64,000 nt of DNA from Cryobacterium roopkundense. Lineage in GTDB: Bacteria > Actinomycetota > Actinomycetes > Actinomycetales > Microbacteriaceae. Position 1 is the stretch's first letter. Each line of letters starts with the position of its first letter. This document shows, piece after piece, positions 43,379 through 51,642 of the stretch. The notes beneath the pieces were generated by a model. It did no database searches. It worked only from the letters and a program-made list of their open reading frames with translations, and was not told the DNA's origin. Both the position numbers and the translations under genes were made by a program. The stretch is taken from positions 3,906,001 through 3,970,000 of the forward strand of contig NZ_JACHBQ010000001.1 in assembly GCF_014200405.1 (NCBI RefSeq). Direction: 5' to 3'.

Positions 43379-45435
43379 CAGTTGTTTCCCATCTCGCTGA
43401 GCGTTTCAAAGTCGATTTCTGCCGTACCGTCATCGAAGTCCTCGTCGTCCTCGTCGCTGGCGAAGGGTTGGGTGCTGGGCCTGGCTGACTCTGCCGGTGC
43501 CGGTGCCGGTGCCGGTGCCGTGGCGGTCGGGAACGGGGTGTGTTCGAGCTCGGCGAGTTGGAGGGCCTTGGCGTCGCGGGCGGCGGCTTTCTTGAAGGTG
43601 AGGGCCGACGCGGCGGCGCGTTTGCGAATGTCGGTCTTGGCCTGCTTCAACAGTTCGGTGTCGGCGCCGGTCCTCGTGCTGGCGATGTCGACGGCGTTCT
43701 GGAAGATTTCGTCGGCGAAAGGCTGGCGGTAGGTGGATTCGTCGCGCCAGAGGCATTCCATCCAATGCCCGTCGGGGTGGCGGACCCAGATGGCCCGGGG
43801 GTCATACGGGTTGGTTCGCGCTTCCCACAGGTTGTTGTGGCGGGGGTTGTTGGAGGGGCTGTTGCGGAACGGCTGGAGGTCGATGCTGTCGTAGAAACGA
43901 CCGCTGATTTTGACTCCTGCGGGCTGAATGGTGCGCCATTCGACGGGCATCAGCTCGATGTAGTCGTCGGAGGTGAGGGGGAGGGGCAGCTGGCCGGCGA
44001 TGTCGAAGGAGGCGTTGTACATTTCGTTGGGGGTGAGTTTCACGGTCGGGTAGAGGGGGTCGCGAAGGTTGTCGTGGGGTTGGTTCTGCCACACGCGAGT
44101 GACCCATTCGTCGAAGTATTCTGCGAGGGTGACGACGTCGAGCAAGGCGCCGTTCTCGATTCGGTCGCCGCGTTCGGCGACGGAGCCTCCCTTGAACCCC
44201 GGGAGGTCCTGGGCGAAGAGGGTTTTGATGGAATGAAAGGTACGTTCGACGATGGCCTTGTCCGTGGGCGTGTGCGGCGCGGAGTAGGTCAGGGTGACGT
44301 CGAATTTGCGGCAGGCCGCTTCGAAAACTGTGCTTCGGTAGTCCCGGCCGTTGTCCATCATGATGCGGTCCGGGCAAATGAACGGGCGGGTGAGGTCCAG
44401 ACGGCTGCGTTCCTCCTCGCTGGTCAGGTCAGCCCAAGGCATCCTGCGTTGGGCCAGCTTCCAGAGGTCTTCGTTGCCGGGGCGAAGCGGACGCGGGACG
44501 AGGCACTGCGCGAGGAGGAAGGCATGGTCGAGCCCCTTGGCGGCGGTGGAACGCACCGACGAGGCGATGATGCTGCGGGTGGCGACGTCCATCATGATTG
44601 TCAGTACGGCCCGGGTGGCGGTACCGTTTGCATCGCGGACGAGGATATCCCAGGGCGAACTGTCGATTTGTACTTCCTGGCCGGGACGCATTCTGCGCGC
44701 CGTTCCGAAAGGCCGTTTGGGTGTGTTCGCGGCGGTTCGGCGAGTTTGCGCTGACCCGGTCGTGTACTTCCCCTTGGTCAGGTATCCGATATACCGGTAG
44801 AGAGTGGATTCGGACGGTACCTTGATGGCTTGTCCTGGATATGTGGACAGCAGTTCCGCTTTCATGCGCTCCTGGAGGCGCAGGCCCGTTCCGGTGGAAT
44901 CGTAGGTCTCGTCTCCGATGACGTGGGTGAGTGTGTCGATGATGCGTGAGTCCGCGCGGTCCAGTGGTGACTCCGCTCGAAGACTGCGCCCGTCAATGAG
45001 GCCCGCGGTGCCGCCCTGCTCGAGGGCTCGTCTTTTCCGGATGAGGGTGGCGCGTGAGGCGGGAAGTCCCATTCGTTTGAGTTCTTCGACTTTCGCCTCG
45101 ATGCGCTGGTTCAGGGTGGTGGTGTCCGGGTCATATTCAGGTCGTGGCGCCTGGTCGGGAGCTGTGGGGTTTTCTCCGGTGACCATCTCGGTGATGTGGG
45201 CAGCGTAGACGTCGAGGGCTTTGCTCTCGGCCTTGGTGCGCGAGTCGAGGCTCCGGGGGTCGCTGTGCTTGCGGAGGGGCGGTTCAATCAGCCGGGCGGA
45301 GATGTCGGCGATGTGTACGGTCGAGTATTCGCCGGTCACGCAGTGACGGAGTTTCAGCAGGCTTCCGTGGAAACCGGCGACGAGGTAGGCGCCGTCGTGG
45401 AAGTGGAGTTCGGAGTTGATGTCGATGGAGGGCAT
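43378..45435 (-). CDS. tnsB: TnsB/TniA-type DDE transposase
   Basis: Transposase of 685 residues with an N-terminal DNA-binding region (helix-turn-helix like ELKRMGLPASRATLIRKRRA), an rve-type integrase core with catalytic Asp258 (QIDSSPWD), Asp361 (MMDNGRDY) and Glu397 (AIVERTF), giving the D-35-E spacing, then a Mu-type beta-barrel region (ISGRFYDSIDLQPF) and a low-complexity tail rich in Ala-Pro before an acidic C terminus (DEDDEDFDD). The tail probably contacts TnsC. It starts one base after the tnsA stop codon. Confidence 0.94.
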   Translation of the reverse strand: MPSIDINSELHFHDGAYLVAGFHGSLLKLRHCVTGEYSTVHIADISARLIEPPLRKHSDPRSLDSRTKAESKALDVYAAHITEMVTGENPTAPDQAPRPEYDPDTTTLNQRIEAKVEELKRMGLPASRATLIRKRRALEQGGTAGLIDGRSLRAESPLDRADSRIIDTLTHVIGDETYDSTGTGLRLQERMKAELLSTYPGQAIKVPSESTLYRYIGYLTKGKYTTGSAQTRRTAANTPKRPFGTARRMRPGQEVQIDSSPWDILVRDANGTATRAVLTIMMDVATRSIIASSVRSTAAKGLDHAFLLAQCLVPRPLRPGNEDLWKLAQRRMPWADLTSEEERSRLDLTRPFICPDRIMMDNGRDYRSTVFEAACRKFDVTLTYSAPHTPTDKAIVERTFHSIKTLFAQDLPGFKGGSVAERGDRIENGALLDVVTLAEYFDEWVTRVWQNQPHDNLRDPLYPTVKLTPNEMYNASFDIAGQLPLPLTSDDYIELMPVEWRTIQPAGVKISGRFYDSIDLQPFRNSPSNNPRHNNLWEARTNPYDPRAIWVRHPDGHWMECLWRDESTYRQPFADEIFQNAVDIASTRTGADTELLKQAKTDIRKRAAASALTFKKAAARDAKALQLAELEHTPFPTATAPAPAPAPAESARPSTQPFASDEDDEDFDDGTAEIDFETLSEMGNN

Positions 45436-45436
45436 G

Positions 45437-46195
45437 TCAGTTGTCTTTTCTGAGGTTCGTGTAGGTGGTAAGTAGGGTGGTCATGTCGAAGGTGAGTTGT
45501 CGGTTCCACAGCAGGCTGTAGAGGTGCATCGCCCCGCGGGCAGGAGAGCCCTCGTCGGCGACGTGGGCCAGGTCGCGGAACATGGTTGGTGATTCGGCGG
45601 CGGCCAGGACGCGCGTTTGTGTGGGGAGGTCGGGCCGGTAGCGGGGGTGGCGATAGCCGGCGAGCCATTCCATGTTTGCTTTGACGACCGGGTCGATGCG
45701 CGTGAACAGTTCGTACGCCCACCCGACTTTGTCGCAGACCCGTTTGGTCTCAGCGAATTCGCCCGCCGTTTTTGGCGTGATGAGCTTCTCGGGGCGGACG
45801 TCGTAGACCACTTGTCTGCCATCGGTGTGCACGGCGAAAAGGTCCGGGTAGTGGACCTTGCCGCTGGTGAACTGCAGCATCATCGGCTGTGAGGCGATGG
45901 ACTGGATGTTCGCGGTGAAGTCGAGGGTCATGAGGGCGGACATTTCGAACAGCGACTCGTACCAAATGTGTTGGCCGGTCTGCGCGAATGCGTAGAGTCC
46001 GTGATAGTTGCGCTGGGCTTTGTACTGGTACCCGGTGCGAATGCGCCTGGCGCTGACGATGTCGCGATGGAGGAGCGACCGGGTGGCGTTTTCGACGTGT
46101 TGGATGTGGGAGTGGTCGACCCAGGCGACCAGGTCTCGTTTGGTGGGGGTGGCGAGCTTGCCGGGGCCAGTGTGACCGGAGTTGTTTTTCTTCAT
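45437..46195 (-). CDS. tnsA: TnsA-like endonuclease subunit
   Basis: Protein of 252 residues from the ATG at 46195; a longer frame to 46240 runs through the palindromic operator and is less likely. It matches the TnsA N-terminal endonuclease fold: YESLFEMSALMTLDF (catalytic Glu), HYPDLFAVHTDGRQVVYDVR (Asp and following strand) and PEKLITPKTAGEF. TnsA cuts the 5' ends so that the element moves by cut-and-paste, together with TnsB. Its presence separates this element from Tn5053-type elements that lack TnsA. Confidence 0.86.
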   Translation of the reverse strand: MKKNNSGHTGPGKLATPTKRDLVAWVDHSHIQHVENATRSLLHRDIVSARRIRTGYQYKAQRNYHGLYAFAQTGQHIWYESLFEMSALMTLDFTANIQSIASQPMMLQFTSGKVHYPDLFAVHTDGRQVVYDVRPEKLITPKTAGEFAETKRVCDKVGWAYELFTRIDPVVKANMEWLAGYRHPRYRPDLPTQTRVLAAAESPTMFRDLAHVADEGSPARGAMHLYSLLWNRQLTFDMTTLLTTYTNLRKDN

Positions 46196-46224
46196 GCGGG
46201 TATCATTCGCGGCACTGTGTGCAT

Positions 46225-46241
46225 AGTGCGAATCTCGCACT
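46225..46241. promoter_or_regulatory. Palindromic operator candidate between tnsA and the HTH gene
   Basis: AGTGCGA-ATC-TCGCACT is a perfect 7-bp inverted repeat with 3-nt centre. It lies 29 bp before the tnsA start and 61 bp before the HTH start, in the shared promoter region. Autoregulation by the HTH protein with control of the transposition operon is the natural hypothesis. Confidence 0.55.
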
Positions 46242-46302
46242 CAGAGGCCTTAGGCTGGCTCGGAGACGGTTGAGACAGTTGTCGTGTTTGGGGGAGAGCG
46301 CA

Positions 46303-46728
46303 ATGGCCTATTCGAAGTACGTTCCGGCGCACTACGCCCACTCGAAGTGGATGTTCGGCCGAGGGCGAAAAACCACCTTCCCTCCCGTGGACGGTCCCCT
46401 CGGCTGGGCTTCGGAAATGCAGCACCTTTACGCGATGCGGATTCGTGACGCTATCGCCCAGAAGGGCTGGACTGTCGTTGTCTACGCTGAGAAGGCCGGG
46501 TGCACGGCGGATCACATGTTCAAGCTGCTGCGAGGTGAGGCGATTCTCAAGTTGGAGGACATCGCGCTGGCTGACCAGTTGCTCGGGCCGGTGAGTGAAT
46601 TCGCTCGTGCCGGGCCGCCTCGCACACCGACTGCGGAAGAAGAGATCCTGCTGAACGCAGCGGAACAAATCCGCTCCGGCAGCCCGGCACCCTGGCGTCC
46701 TCAGAAGTTTCCACCGAAACGCACTTAG
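46303..46728 (+). CDS. XRE-like HTH protein divergent from tnsA
   Basis: Small DNA-binding protein of 141 residues starting at MAYSKYVPAHYAH with GGGGGAG upstream. A helix-turn-helix is seen at about residues 47-95 (LYAMRIRDAIAQKGWTVVVY, then AEKAGCTADHMFKLLRGEAI). The protein at 57352 is a clear paralogue, sharing HLYA.RI......G.TV..YAE and KMLRG/KLLRG...K.ED.A.A..LLG. As the gene facing tnsA it is a candidate regulator of the Tn7-like operon. The C-terminal 45 residues are Pro-rich. Confidence 0.78.
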   Translation: MAYSKYVPAHYAHSKWMFGRGRKTTFPPVDGPLGWASEMQHLYAMRIRDAIAQKGWTVVVYAEKAGCTADHMFKLLRGEAILKLEDIALADQLLGPVSEFARAGPPRTPTAEEEILLNAAEQIRSGSPAPWRPQKFPPKRT

Positions 46729-46815
46729 AACCGGCCCCCAGGGCTCCTGGTCGACTTCACCCGCACTCGCTTCGGGCTGTCTCCGCCGGTCGACTGCCAT
46801 CAGGTCGGGAGGGGG

Positions 46816-46865
46816 TGTTGTGCGTCTCGTGGGGTGACGACGTAGGCGTCGGGGTCGGTGACGAT
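46816..46865 (+). repeat. Left terminal inverted repeat of the three-gene element
   Basis: It begins TGTTGTGCGTC and contains TGACGA at position 20, GGCGTC at 30 and GTGACGAT at 43 of the end, the same places as in the right end. A further GGCGTCAGGCTGACGAT at 46904-46920 looks like an internal transposase site. Confidence 0.8.
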
Positions 46866-46936
46866 GGGTTTAGTGCGCCTGGATTTGGTTTCTGGTTGTC
46901 GGCGGCGTCAGGCTGACGATGTCCGGATAGACGAAT

Positions 46937-46972
46937 GGCCCGGCGTGCAATCTTGAAGGATCACGCCGGGCC
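46937..46972 (+). terminator. Hairpin inside the left end of the three-gene element
   Basis: GGCCCGGCGTG and CACGCCGGGCC form a perfect 11-bp stem (14-nt loop), 24 bp before the DUF6431 start. It may block read-through transcription entering the element or be a leader control hairpin. Confidence 0.5.
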
Positions 46973-46996
46973 GTTCTAACGCGTAAGGCCGCGCTG

Positions 46997-47674
46997 ATGC
47001 TCACGGTAAGTCATGATTCTGTTGTTGTCGAGTTGGACCTTCGGGTCGGGCGGGTTGCCTGCCCCGATTGTGGTGGCCGTTTGCGCCCGTGGGGGTGGGC
47101 TCGGGCGCGTGTGATCCGTGAGGGCCTCGGCACAGATTGGGTGCCGCGGGGCCTTCGCCCGCGTCGGTCTCGGTGCACGGCCTGCCAGGGCACGCATGTG
47201 CTCCTGGAGGTGCGGTTGGCCGCGCGGCGAGCAGATACCGCCGAGGTGATTGCGGCGGCGATCGAGGCGAAGACTGCTTTGGGTTGGGGTCATCGGAGGA
47301 TCGCTGCGGACTGCGGAAGACCGGTTTCGACGGTTCGTGGTTGGTTGCGTGCTTTCGCCGCTTCGGCCGCGGCGATGGGTGAACGGTTCACGGGGTTGTT
47401 GGTGCGGGATGCTCCCGATGCGGTGGTCGTCTGGCCAAGGCCTGCTGGGACTTTTTCGGGTGAGGCGTTGTCGGCGTTGATGGCGTATGCACGGGGGCTG
47501 GCTCGCCGGTTCGTCGCGACCGTCACGGTGGCGTGGGTTCAGGTGGCGATCGCTCAGACCAACGGGCTGTTTTTTTGCCGGAGCTGGTGGGCGGCGGTCC
47601 CCAACACCAACTGGCCCTTATGCCGTCCGTGGTGGGCGGCAACAGTGGCAGGAGCGCCTGCCATATCCCTGTGA
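46997..47674 (+). CDS. DUF6431 zinc-finger/HTH protein of the insertion element
   Basis: Protein of 225 residues. The N terminus has two zinc-type pairs (CPDCGGRLRPWGWARARVIR, then CTACQGTHVLL), followed by a helix-turn-helix (GWGHRRIAADCGRPVSTVRG WL segment), the arrangement of DUF6431 proteins that precede DDE transposase genes in actinobacteria. A role in end recognition or regulation is inferred. The last 40 residues (from about NGLFFCRSWWAAV) are Trp-rich and less typical. Confidence 0.8.
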   Translation: MLTVSHDSVVVELDLRVGRVACPDCGGRLRPWGWARARVIREGLGTDWVPRGLRPRRSRCTACQGTHVLLEVRLAARRADTAEVIAAAIEAKTALGWGHRRIAADCGRPVSTVRGWLRAFAASAAAMGERFTGLLVRDAPDAVVVWPRPAGTFSGEALSALMAYARGLARRFVATVTVAWVQVAIAQTNGLFFCRSWWAAVPNTNWPLCRPWWAATVAGAPAISL

Positions 47675-47705
47675 TGGGTGTGTTCACTGTTTGAGAGGAC
47701 TCTTC

Positions 47706-49232
47706 ATGCCCGCACTTTCCCCGGCATTGCTCCCCGTTTCGCCGCGGGCTTCCCCAGCGGAGCCAGCCGATGCTTTGCTCGTCCCGCCGCCGCCGGCGGG
47801 ACCGCCGTCTGCTTCGGCGGTGCGCCGCGGACGGACGGAGAAGATCGCGCTGTTTCGTTACCACCTGATCCGGGACGCCGCCGATGACAGTGTGACGACG
47901 CGGCAGCGCGGCCCGATGGTTCGAGCGCTGGCAGGGCTGGTGCATCCGGGTCCATTCGGCGGGACGGTGACGGTCAGCAAGGACACTCTTGATCGGTGGA
48001 TCAGGCAGTGGCGGCGCGGAGGGTTCGACGCGTTGAGACCCCGAGGCCGGGCGCAGGGCGCGGTGACGCCGGCGCAGATCTTGTCGTTGGCGGCGACGTT
48101 GAAGAGGGAGCGGCCCGCCCGCACCTCGGCGCAGGTGCGGCGCATCATGATCGACACGCTCGGTGATGCTCCGTCGGAGTCGACGCTGCTGCGGCACTTC
48201 CGCACGCTGGAACTTTCGACCGGGGTGCGGGAGGTTTTCGGCCGGTTTGAAGCGGACTACCCGAATGAAATATGGGTCGGTGACGGGTTGCACGGGCCGC
48301 GGATCAATGGGCGGAAGACGTATCTGTTCGCGTTCCTCGACGACCACTCCAGGATGGTGACGGCGGGCCGGTGGGCTTACGCCGAAGACTCCGTCCGCCT
48401 CACCGCGGCCCTCCGCCCGGCGTTGGAAGCGCGCGGAATTCCCGGGACGATTTACGTCGATAACGGAAGCGCTTTTGTTGATGAGTCGCTCTCGCGGACC
48501 TGCGCGCGCCTCGGAATCCGGTTGACGCATTCGAAGCCGTATCGGCCGCAGGGCCGCGGAAAGATCGAGCGGTTCTTCAACACCGTCAACTCGCAGTTCC
48601 TCACCGAGATCACCACCGTCGATACCACGACCGGCGTAGTAGATGCCGGGGTGGGCAGCATGGTCACCACGCTGGAAGAGATGAATGCTCTGTTCACGTC
48701 GTGGGTGGAGATGGTCTATCACCAGGCCACGCATTCGACGACAGGGCAAACACCGGTGCAGCGCTGGGATGCCGGCTGGGCGGGACGACGCCCGGTGCGG
48801 AAGGAGAAAACCGTCATTGCGGAGGCGTTCCAGTGGTCGGCGATCCGCACGGTGACGAAGTCCGCGACGGTGTCGTTGCAGTCCAACACGTATCAAGTGG
48901 ATCAGCTCCTCGTCGGCAAACGAGTGGAGCTGGTTTATGACCCCTTCGACCTCGCCGGGCTGATCACCGTCTCGGCCGGGAACGGCGTCCCGGCCGGCAT
49001 CGCCGTACTGAGTGAAATTCGCCGGCACGTTCACAAGAAGGCCGCGACCGCGGCGGCTGACGAGGCCGACACCGGTGCCCGGAATGCGGCCTCCGGCATT
49101 GACTACCTGCGCCTGGTGGAGACCCGGCACAAGGGCACGATGGCTGGGGAACCGATTAGTTTCGTGAAAGCATCCACCCCGGCGGCGAGGAAGGTCGTCT
49201 TCGTGCCGACAGTTTCGGAGGCCGCCCGATGA
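47706..49232 (+). CDS. DDE transposase (rve / Mu-C type) of the insertion element
   Basis: Transposase of 508 residues from the ATG at 47706. The N-terminal HTH region (TVSKDTLDRWIRQWRRGGFD) is followed by the integrase core with Asp193 (VGDGLHGP), Asp252 (YVDNGSAF) and Glu288 (GRGKIERFF), a D-35-E arrangement, and a C-terminal Mu-type domain (SLQSNTYQVDQLLVGKRVEL). It is clearly different from tnsB at 43378. Its stop overlaps the ATPase start (ATGA). Confidence 0.92.
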   Translation: MPALSPALLPVSPRASPAEPADALLVPPPPAGPPSASAVRRGRTEKIALFRYHLIRDAADDSVTTRQRGPMVRALAGLVHPGPFGGTVTVSKDTLDRWIRQWRRGGFDALRPRGRAQGAVTPAQILSLAATLKRERPARTSAQVRRIMIDTLGDAPSESTLLRHFRTLELSTGVREVFGRFEADYPNEIWVGDGLHGPRINGRKTYLFAFLDDHSRMVTAGRWAYAEDSVRLTAALRPALEARGIPGTIYVDNGSAFVDESLSRTCARLGIRLTHSKPYRPQGRGKIERFFNTVNSQFLTEITTVDTTTGVVDAGVGSMVTTLEEMNALFTSWVEMVYHQATHSTTGQTPVQRWDAGWAGRRPVRKEKTVIAEAFQWSAIRTVTKSATVSLQSNTYQVDQLLVGKRVELVYDPFDLAGLITVSAGNGVPAGIAVLSEIRRHVHKKAATAAADEADTGARNAASGIDYLRLVETRHKGTMAGEPISFVKASTPAARKVVFVPTVSEAAR

Positions 49233-50041
49233 GTATCGACACCCTGCAATCGCACTACGGCTTCACGCGTATGCCCTTCGCCCGCGATATTCCGCCGCAG
49301 GCCTTGCACCCGCACCCCTCGCACCGGGAAGCGATCGCCCGCATCGATTGGTGCGTCAGCCAACGCCAGCTCGGCGTGATCAGCGGTGAAGTCGGCGCCG
49401 GGAAAACCGTCGCCGTCCGCGCGGCCCTGGCCCAGTTGGAACCCTCCCGGCACCAGATCATCTACATCCCCGACCCGACGATCACGATGCGTGGAATCCA
49501 CACTCAGATCGTCACGGCGCTTGGCGGGACCCCGGCGTTTTTCTCCGGAGTGCTGTCCTCGCAAACCGCGGCGCTACTCGCCGGGGAACTCGACGAACGA
49601 GCCCGCCTGCCCGTCGTCGTCATCGACGAAGCGCACCTGCTCACCAACACCGACCTGGAATCGTTACGCATGTTGACGAACGTGGCAATGGATACCGGGT
49701 CGCACTTCGCGATGCTCCTCATCGGCCAACCCACCCTGCGGCGCCGCCTGAAACTTGCCGTGCTCGCGGCATTGGATCAACGCATTTCCACGCGCTACAC
49801 AATCACCGGGATGAATGCCGCCGACACAACCGATTACATCCGGCAACACCTCAAATTCGCTGGCCGGTCAGACCCGCTGTTCTCCGACGACGCCATCCAA
49901 GCGATCCACCTCGCCTCGAGGGGATATCCACGGGCGGTCAACAACCTCGCCGTCGCCGCGCTGATCGCGACCTACGCCGCCGACAAAGCAATCGTCGACC
50001 TGGCCGCCGCACAATCGGCGATCACCGAGAACAGCGAATGA
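49229..50041 (+). CDS. ExeA/TniB-like AAA ATPase of the insertion element
   Basis: ATPase of 270 residues starting inside the transposase stop (ATGA). The front YGFTRMPFARDIPPQALHPH is typical of ExeA-like partners of DDE transposases. Walker A is GEVGAGKT, Walker B is LPVVVIDEAHLL, and the sensor region is LLIGQPTLRRRL. It probably assists target choice and strand transfer. Unlike the Tn7-like set, no TniQ accompanies it. Confidence 0.9.
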   Translation: MSIDTLQSHYGFTRMPFARDIPPQALHPHPSHREAIARIDWCVSQRQLGVISGEVGAGKTVAVRAALAQLEPSRHQIIYIPDPTITMRGIHTQIVTALGGTPAFFSGVLSSQTAALLAGELDERARLPVVVIDEAHLLTNTDLESLRMLTNVAMDTGSHFAMLLIGQPTLRRRLKLAVLAALDQRISTRYTITGMNAADTTDYIRQHLKFAGRSDPLFSDDAIQAIHLASRGYPRAVNNLAVAALIATYAADKAIVDLAAAQSAITENSE

Positions 50042-50083
50042 GGTCGCGTCACCCCTGACGACCACCACGTCACCATCACGATG

Positions 50084-50117
50084 AAAGCCCCGCCGAAATC
50101 CACCGGCGGGGCCTTTT
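50084..50117 (+). terminator. Terminator at the right end of the three-gene element
   Basis: AAAGCCCCGCCG and CGGCGGGGCCTTTT form a strong GC stem with an 8-nt loop and a T-run, 43 bp after the ATPase stop and just before the right inverted repeat. Confidence 0.85.
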
Positions 50118-50128
50118 CACACCCGGCT

Positions 50129-50178
50129 ATCGTCACTCACGATGACGCCGCCATCGTCAAACAACGCGACGGGCGACA
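50129..50178 (-). repeat. Right terminal inverted repeat of the three-gene element
   Basis: Read inward on the minus strand it begins TGTCGCCCGTC and carries TGACGA, GGCGTC and GTGACGAT at the same positions as the left end. GGGGG follows the tip. Confidence 0.8.
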
Positions 50179-50340
50179 GGGGGTGCGTGGCGGAGCTGGT
50201 GCGCAGTGTTCGTTTGTAGTGGAGAGTTGGCGGCTGCGTGTTTCGCGGCGGCGGGCGCGGGGTGGATCCGGTCCTTGTTGGCTGTGGGGTCGCTGGCCGC
50301 GCACGCCGTCGACTGACGAATCGACCGGGTACACGGCGCC

Positions 50341-50688
50341 TCAGGCCGGCACGACACCGCCTGCTCCCGGGAAATCGTGAGGTTCAACAGCGTCGATCGA
50401 TATTACTTCCGAGGTGTTTGCCCAGAAGTAGTCAATGTCGTCTGACCACCCGTCGGTGGACATCGTCCATTGCCCGCGCTCTCCAACAATGACGGTATCG
50501 ATCGTGCGAAGCGGGCGGGGTCGGTCGTTGATCGAGGGCCCGGCGTTCTTTCCGGGGACACGGGTGACTGTTCCCCGCTCGAGGTCGAAGTAGTGGAAGC
50601 TGTAGCGCGTCGAGACTCGCCAGAGTCCGCCCTCCGTGCCTCGGAGCTCGGTCCGGTGATGCTGGGGAGTATCAGGGGTATTCATCAT
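50341..50688 (-). CDS. Small hypothetical protein, last gene of the metallophosphoesterase cassette
   Basis: Protein of 115 residues with no recognised family. It is soluble and beta-rich in appearance (LWRVSTRYSFHYFDLERGTV, DTVIVGERGQWTMSTDGWSD, DIDYFWANTSEVISID). It starts 45 bp after the metallophosphoesterase gene on the same strand and is probably cotranscribed. Its start codon at 50688 gives MMNTPDTPQ; the next Met is the second residue. Confidence 0.6.
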   Translation of the reverse strand: MMNTPDTPQHHRTELRGTEGGLWRVSTRYSFHYFDLERGTVTRVPGKNAGPSINDRPRPLRTIDTVIVGERGQWTMSTDGWSDDIDYFWANTSEVISIDAVEPHDFPGAGGVVPA

Positions 50689-50733
50689 TCTCCTCTCGGT
50701 TGCATCGGTCGATGCACTGACAGGTAACAGCCA

Positions 50734-51642
50734 TCACGGTGACCCGTCGTTTGTGACGGGCGCCGGCGCACCGTTTCGGAACATGAACGCGATCTCCAAT
50801 GTGCTGGTGTCCAGGATGGCGACATTGACTCGGTCCTTGCCGCTCTCATCCAGCACCACCACTCGCGTTTCACACTGGTTGGGTCCTGGCGTGATCACCG
50901 TCTCGTCGATCCACCGGTGATAGTGCCCGCCCAGTGTCAGGGAAGGCTGGATCTGGCGGACTGCTCGGTGGAACATCAGCCGGCTCGCGGCTGCATAGGT
51001 TTCTTCCTCCGGTGTCCAACTGGTCTCGTGCTCTCGGAAGGTCAGGGCGACTTCCTTGGGAAGCGGCGCCTCATGACCAACCAGAACATCGGCCTTTTCG
51101 AACCCCAGCCGGGTCAAGTCGGTCTCGGTGATCTGTTCCTCTGGCCACCAGCTCTTCCCTTCGAGGCGATGAGCGCGGTCGGTGCTGTTCGCTCCGCCCA
51201 GTGCGGCGAGCGTGAACTGTCCGCCGATTCGTGTGCGGTATCCCCGGGGCAGGTGCCCGACGTTGCTGGTGATCCACCGGATGCCGTCTTCATCAATGGG
51301 GTACTCCAGAAGCTTGGGGTGCCAGTCGTGGTTGCCGTCGACGAAGTACAGTGTCTGCTCGTGGCGGGCCAGCGCTCGAGAGAACTTTCGCAGATCGATC
51401 TGCCAGTTCTGTCCGGGCCAGATGACTCCCCAATCCCCGAGCTGCACAATCACGCGCACTTCCCGTCTCGCGAGCGTCTCGAAGGCGGTCAGCGAATGCC
51501 CAATATCACCGTGCAGGTCGCCCAGGAGCCCGATCTTGTGCGCTGTAGAAAGCGCGCGCGCGGGGTAGCTGCGCGAAGCGGTCGCGTTGGATGGTGTTGG
51601 CGCGCTCGGCGCGCGCTCGGGACGCAGGTTCTTGTCCATCAT
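50734..51642 (-). CDS. Calcineurin-like metallophosphoesterase
   Basis: Protein of 302 residues with the complete two-metal phosphoesterase motif set: GDLHGD, GDWG, GNHD, GHE and GGHYH, in that order (about residues 37-42, 65-68, 97-100, 188-190 and 239-243). It hydrolyses phosphate esters; the substrate is unknown, with nucleotides or protein phosphates possible. It overlaps the preceding 60-residue frame by ATGA and is followed by a 115-residue protein. Location in the cargo region suggests an accessory or defence role, which is only inferred. Confidence 0.85.
   Translation of the reverse strand: MMDKNLRPERAPSAPTPSNATASRSYPARALSTAHKIGLLGDLHGDIGHSLTAFETLARREVRVIVQLGDWGVIWPGQNWQIDLRKFSRALARHEQTLYFVDGNHDWHPKLLEYPIDEDGIRWITSNVGHLPRGYRTRIGGQFTLAALGGANSTDRAHRLEGKSWWPEEQITETDLTRLGFEKADVLVGHEAPLPKEVALTFREHETSWTPEEETYAAASRLMFHRAVRQIQPSLTLGGHYHRWIDETVITPGPNQCETRVVVLDESGKDRVNVAILDTSTLEIAFMFRNGAPAPVTNDGSP

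Larger units (their letters stand above)
46811..50183 (+). mobile_element. Complete three-gene insertion element (DUF6431 / DDE transposase / AAA ATPase) with TSD
   Basis: The element spans 46816-50178 (3363 bp) and is flanked by GGGGG on both sides (46811-46815 and 50179-50183), a 5-bp target duplication, although the left flank is G-rich so chance is possible. The tips are TGT and ACA. The terminal 50 bp of each end are inverted repeats with 35 of 50 identities, including TGACGA, GGCGTC and GTGACGAT at identical spacing, and further TGACG words occur inside both ends. It carries three plus-strand genes in the order DUF6431, transposase, ATPase, and a terminator near its right end. It inserted next to, or within, the Tn7-like element and is a different system. 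Confidence 0.82.

Noticed and set aside
47523..49130. Minus-strand 535-aa frame opposite the DDE transposase
   Set aside because: The plus-strand transposase has all three catalytic residues with D-35-E spacing; the minus frame is Arg/His/Pro-rich without motif.
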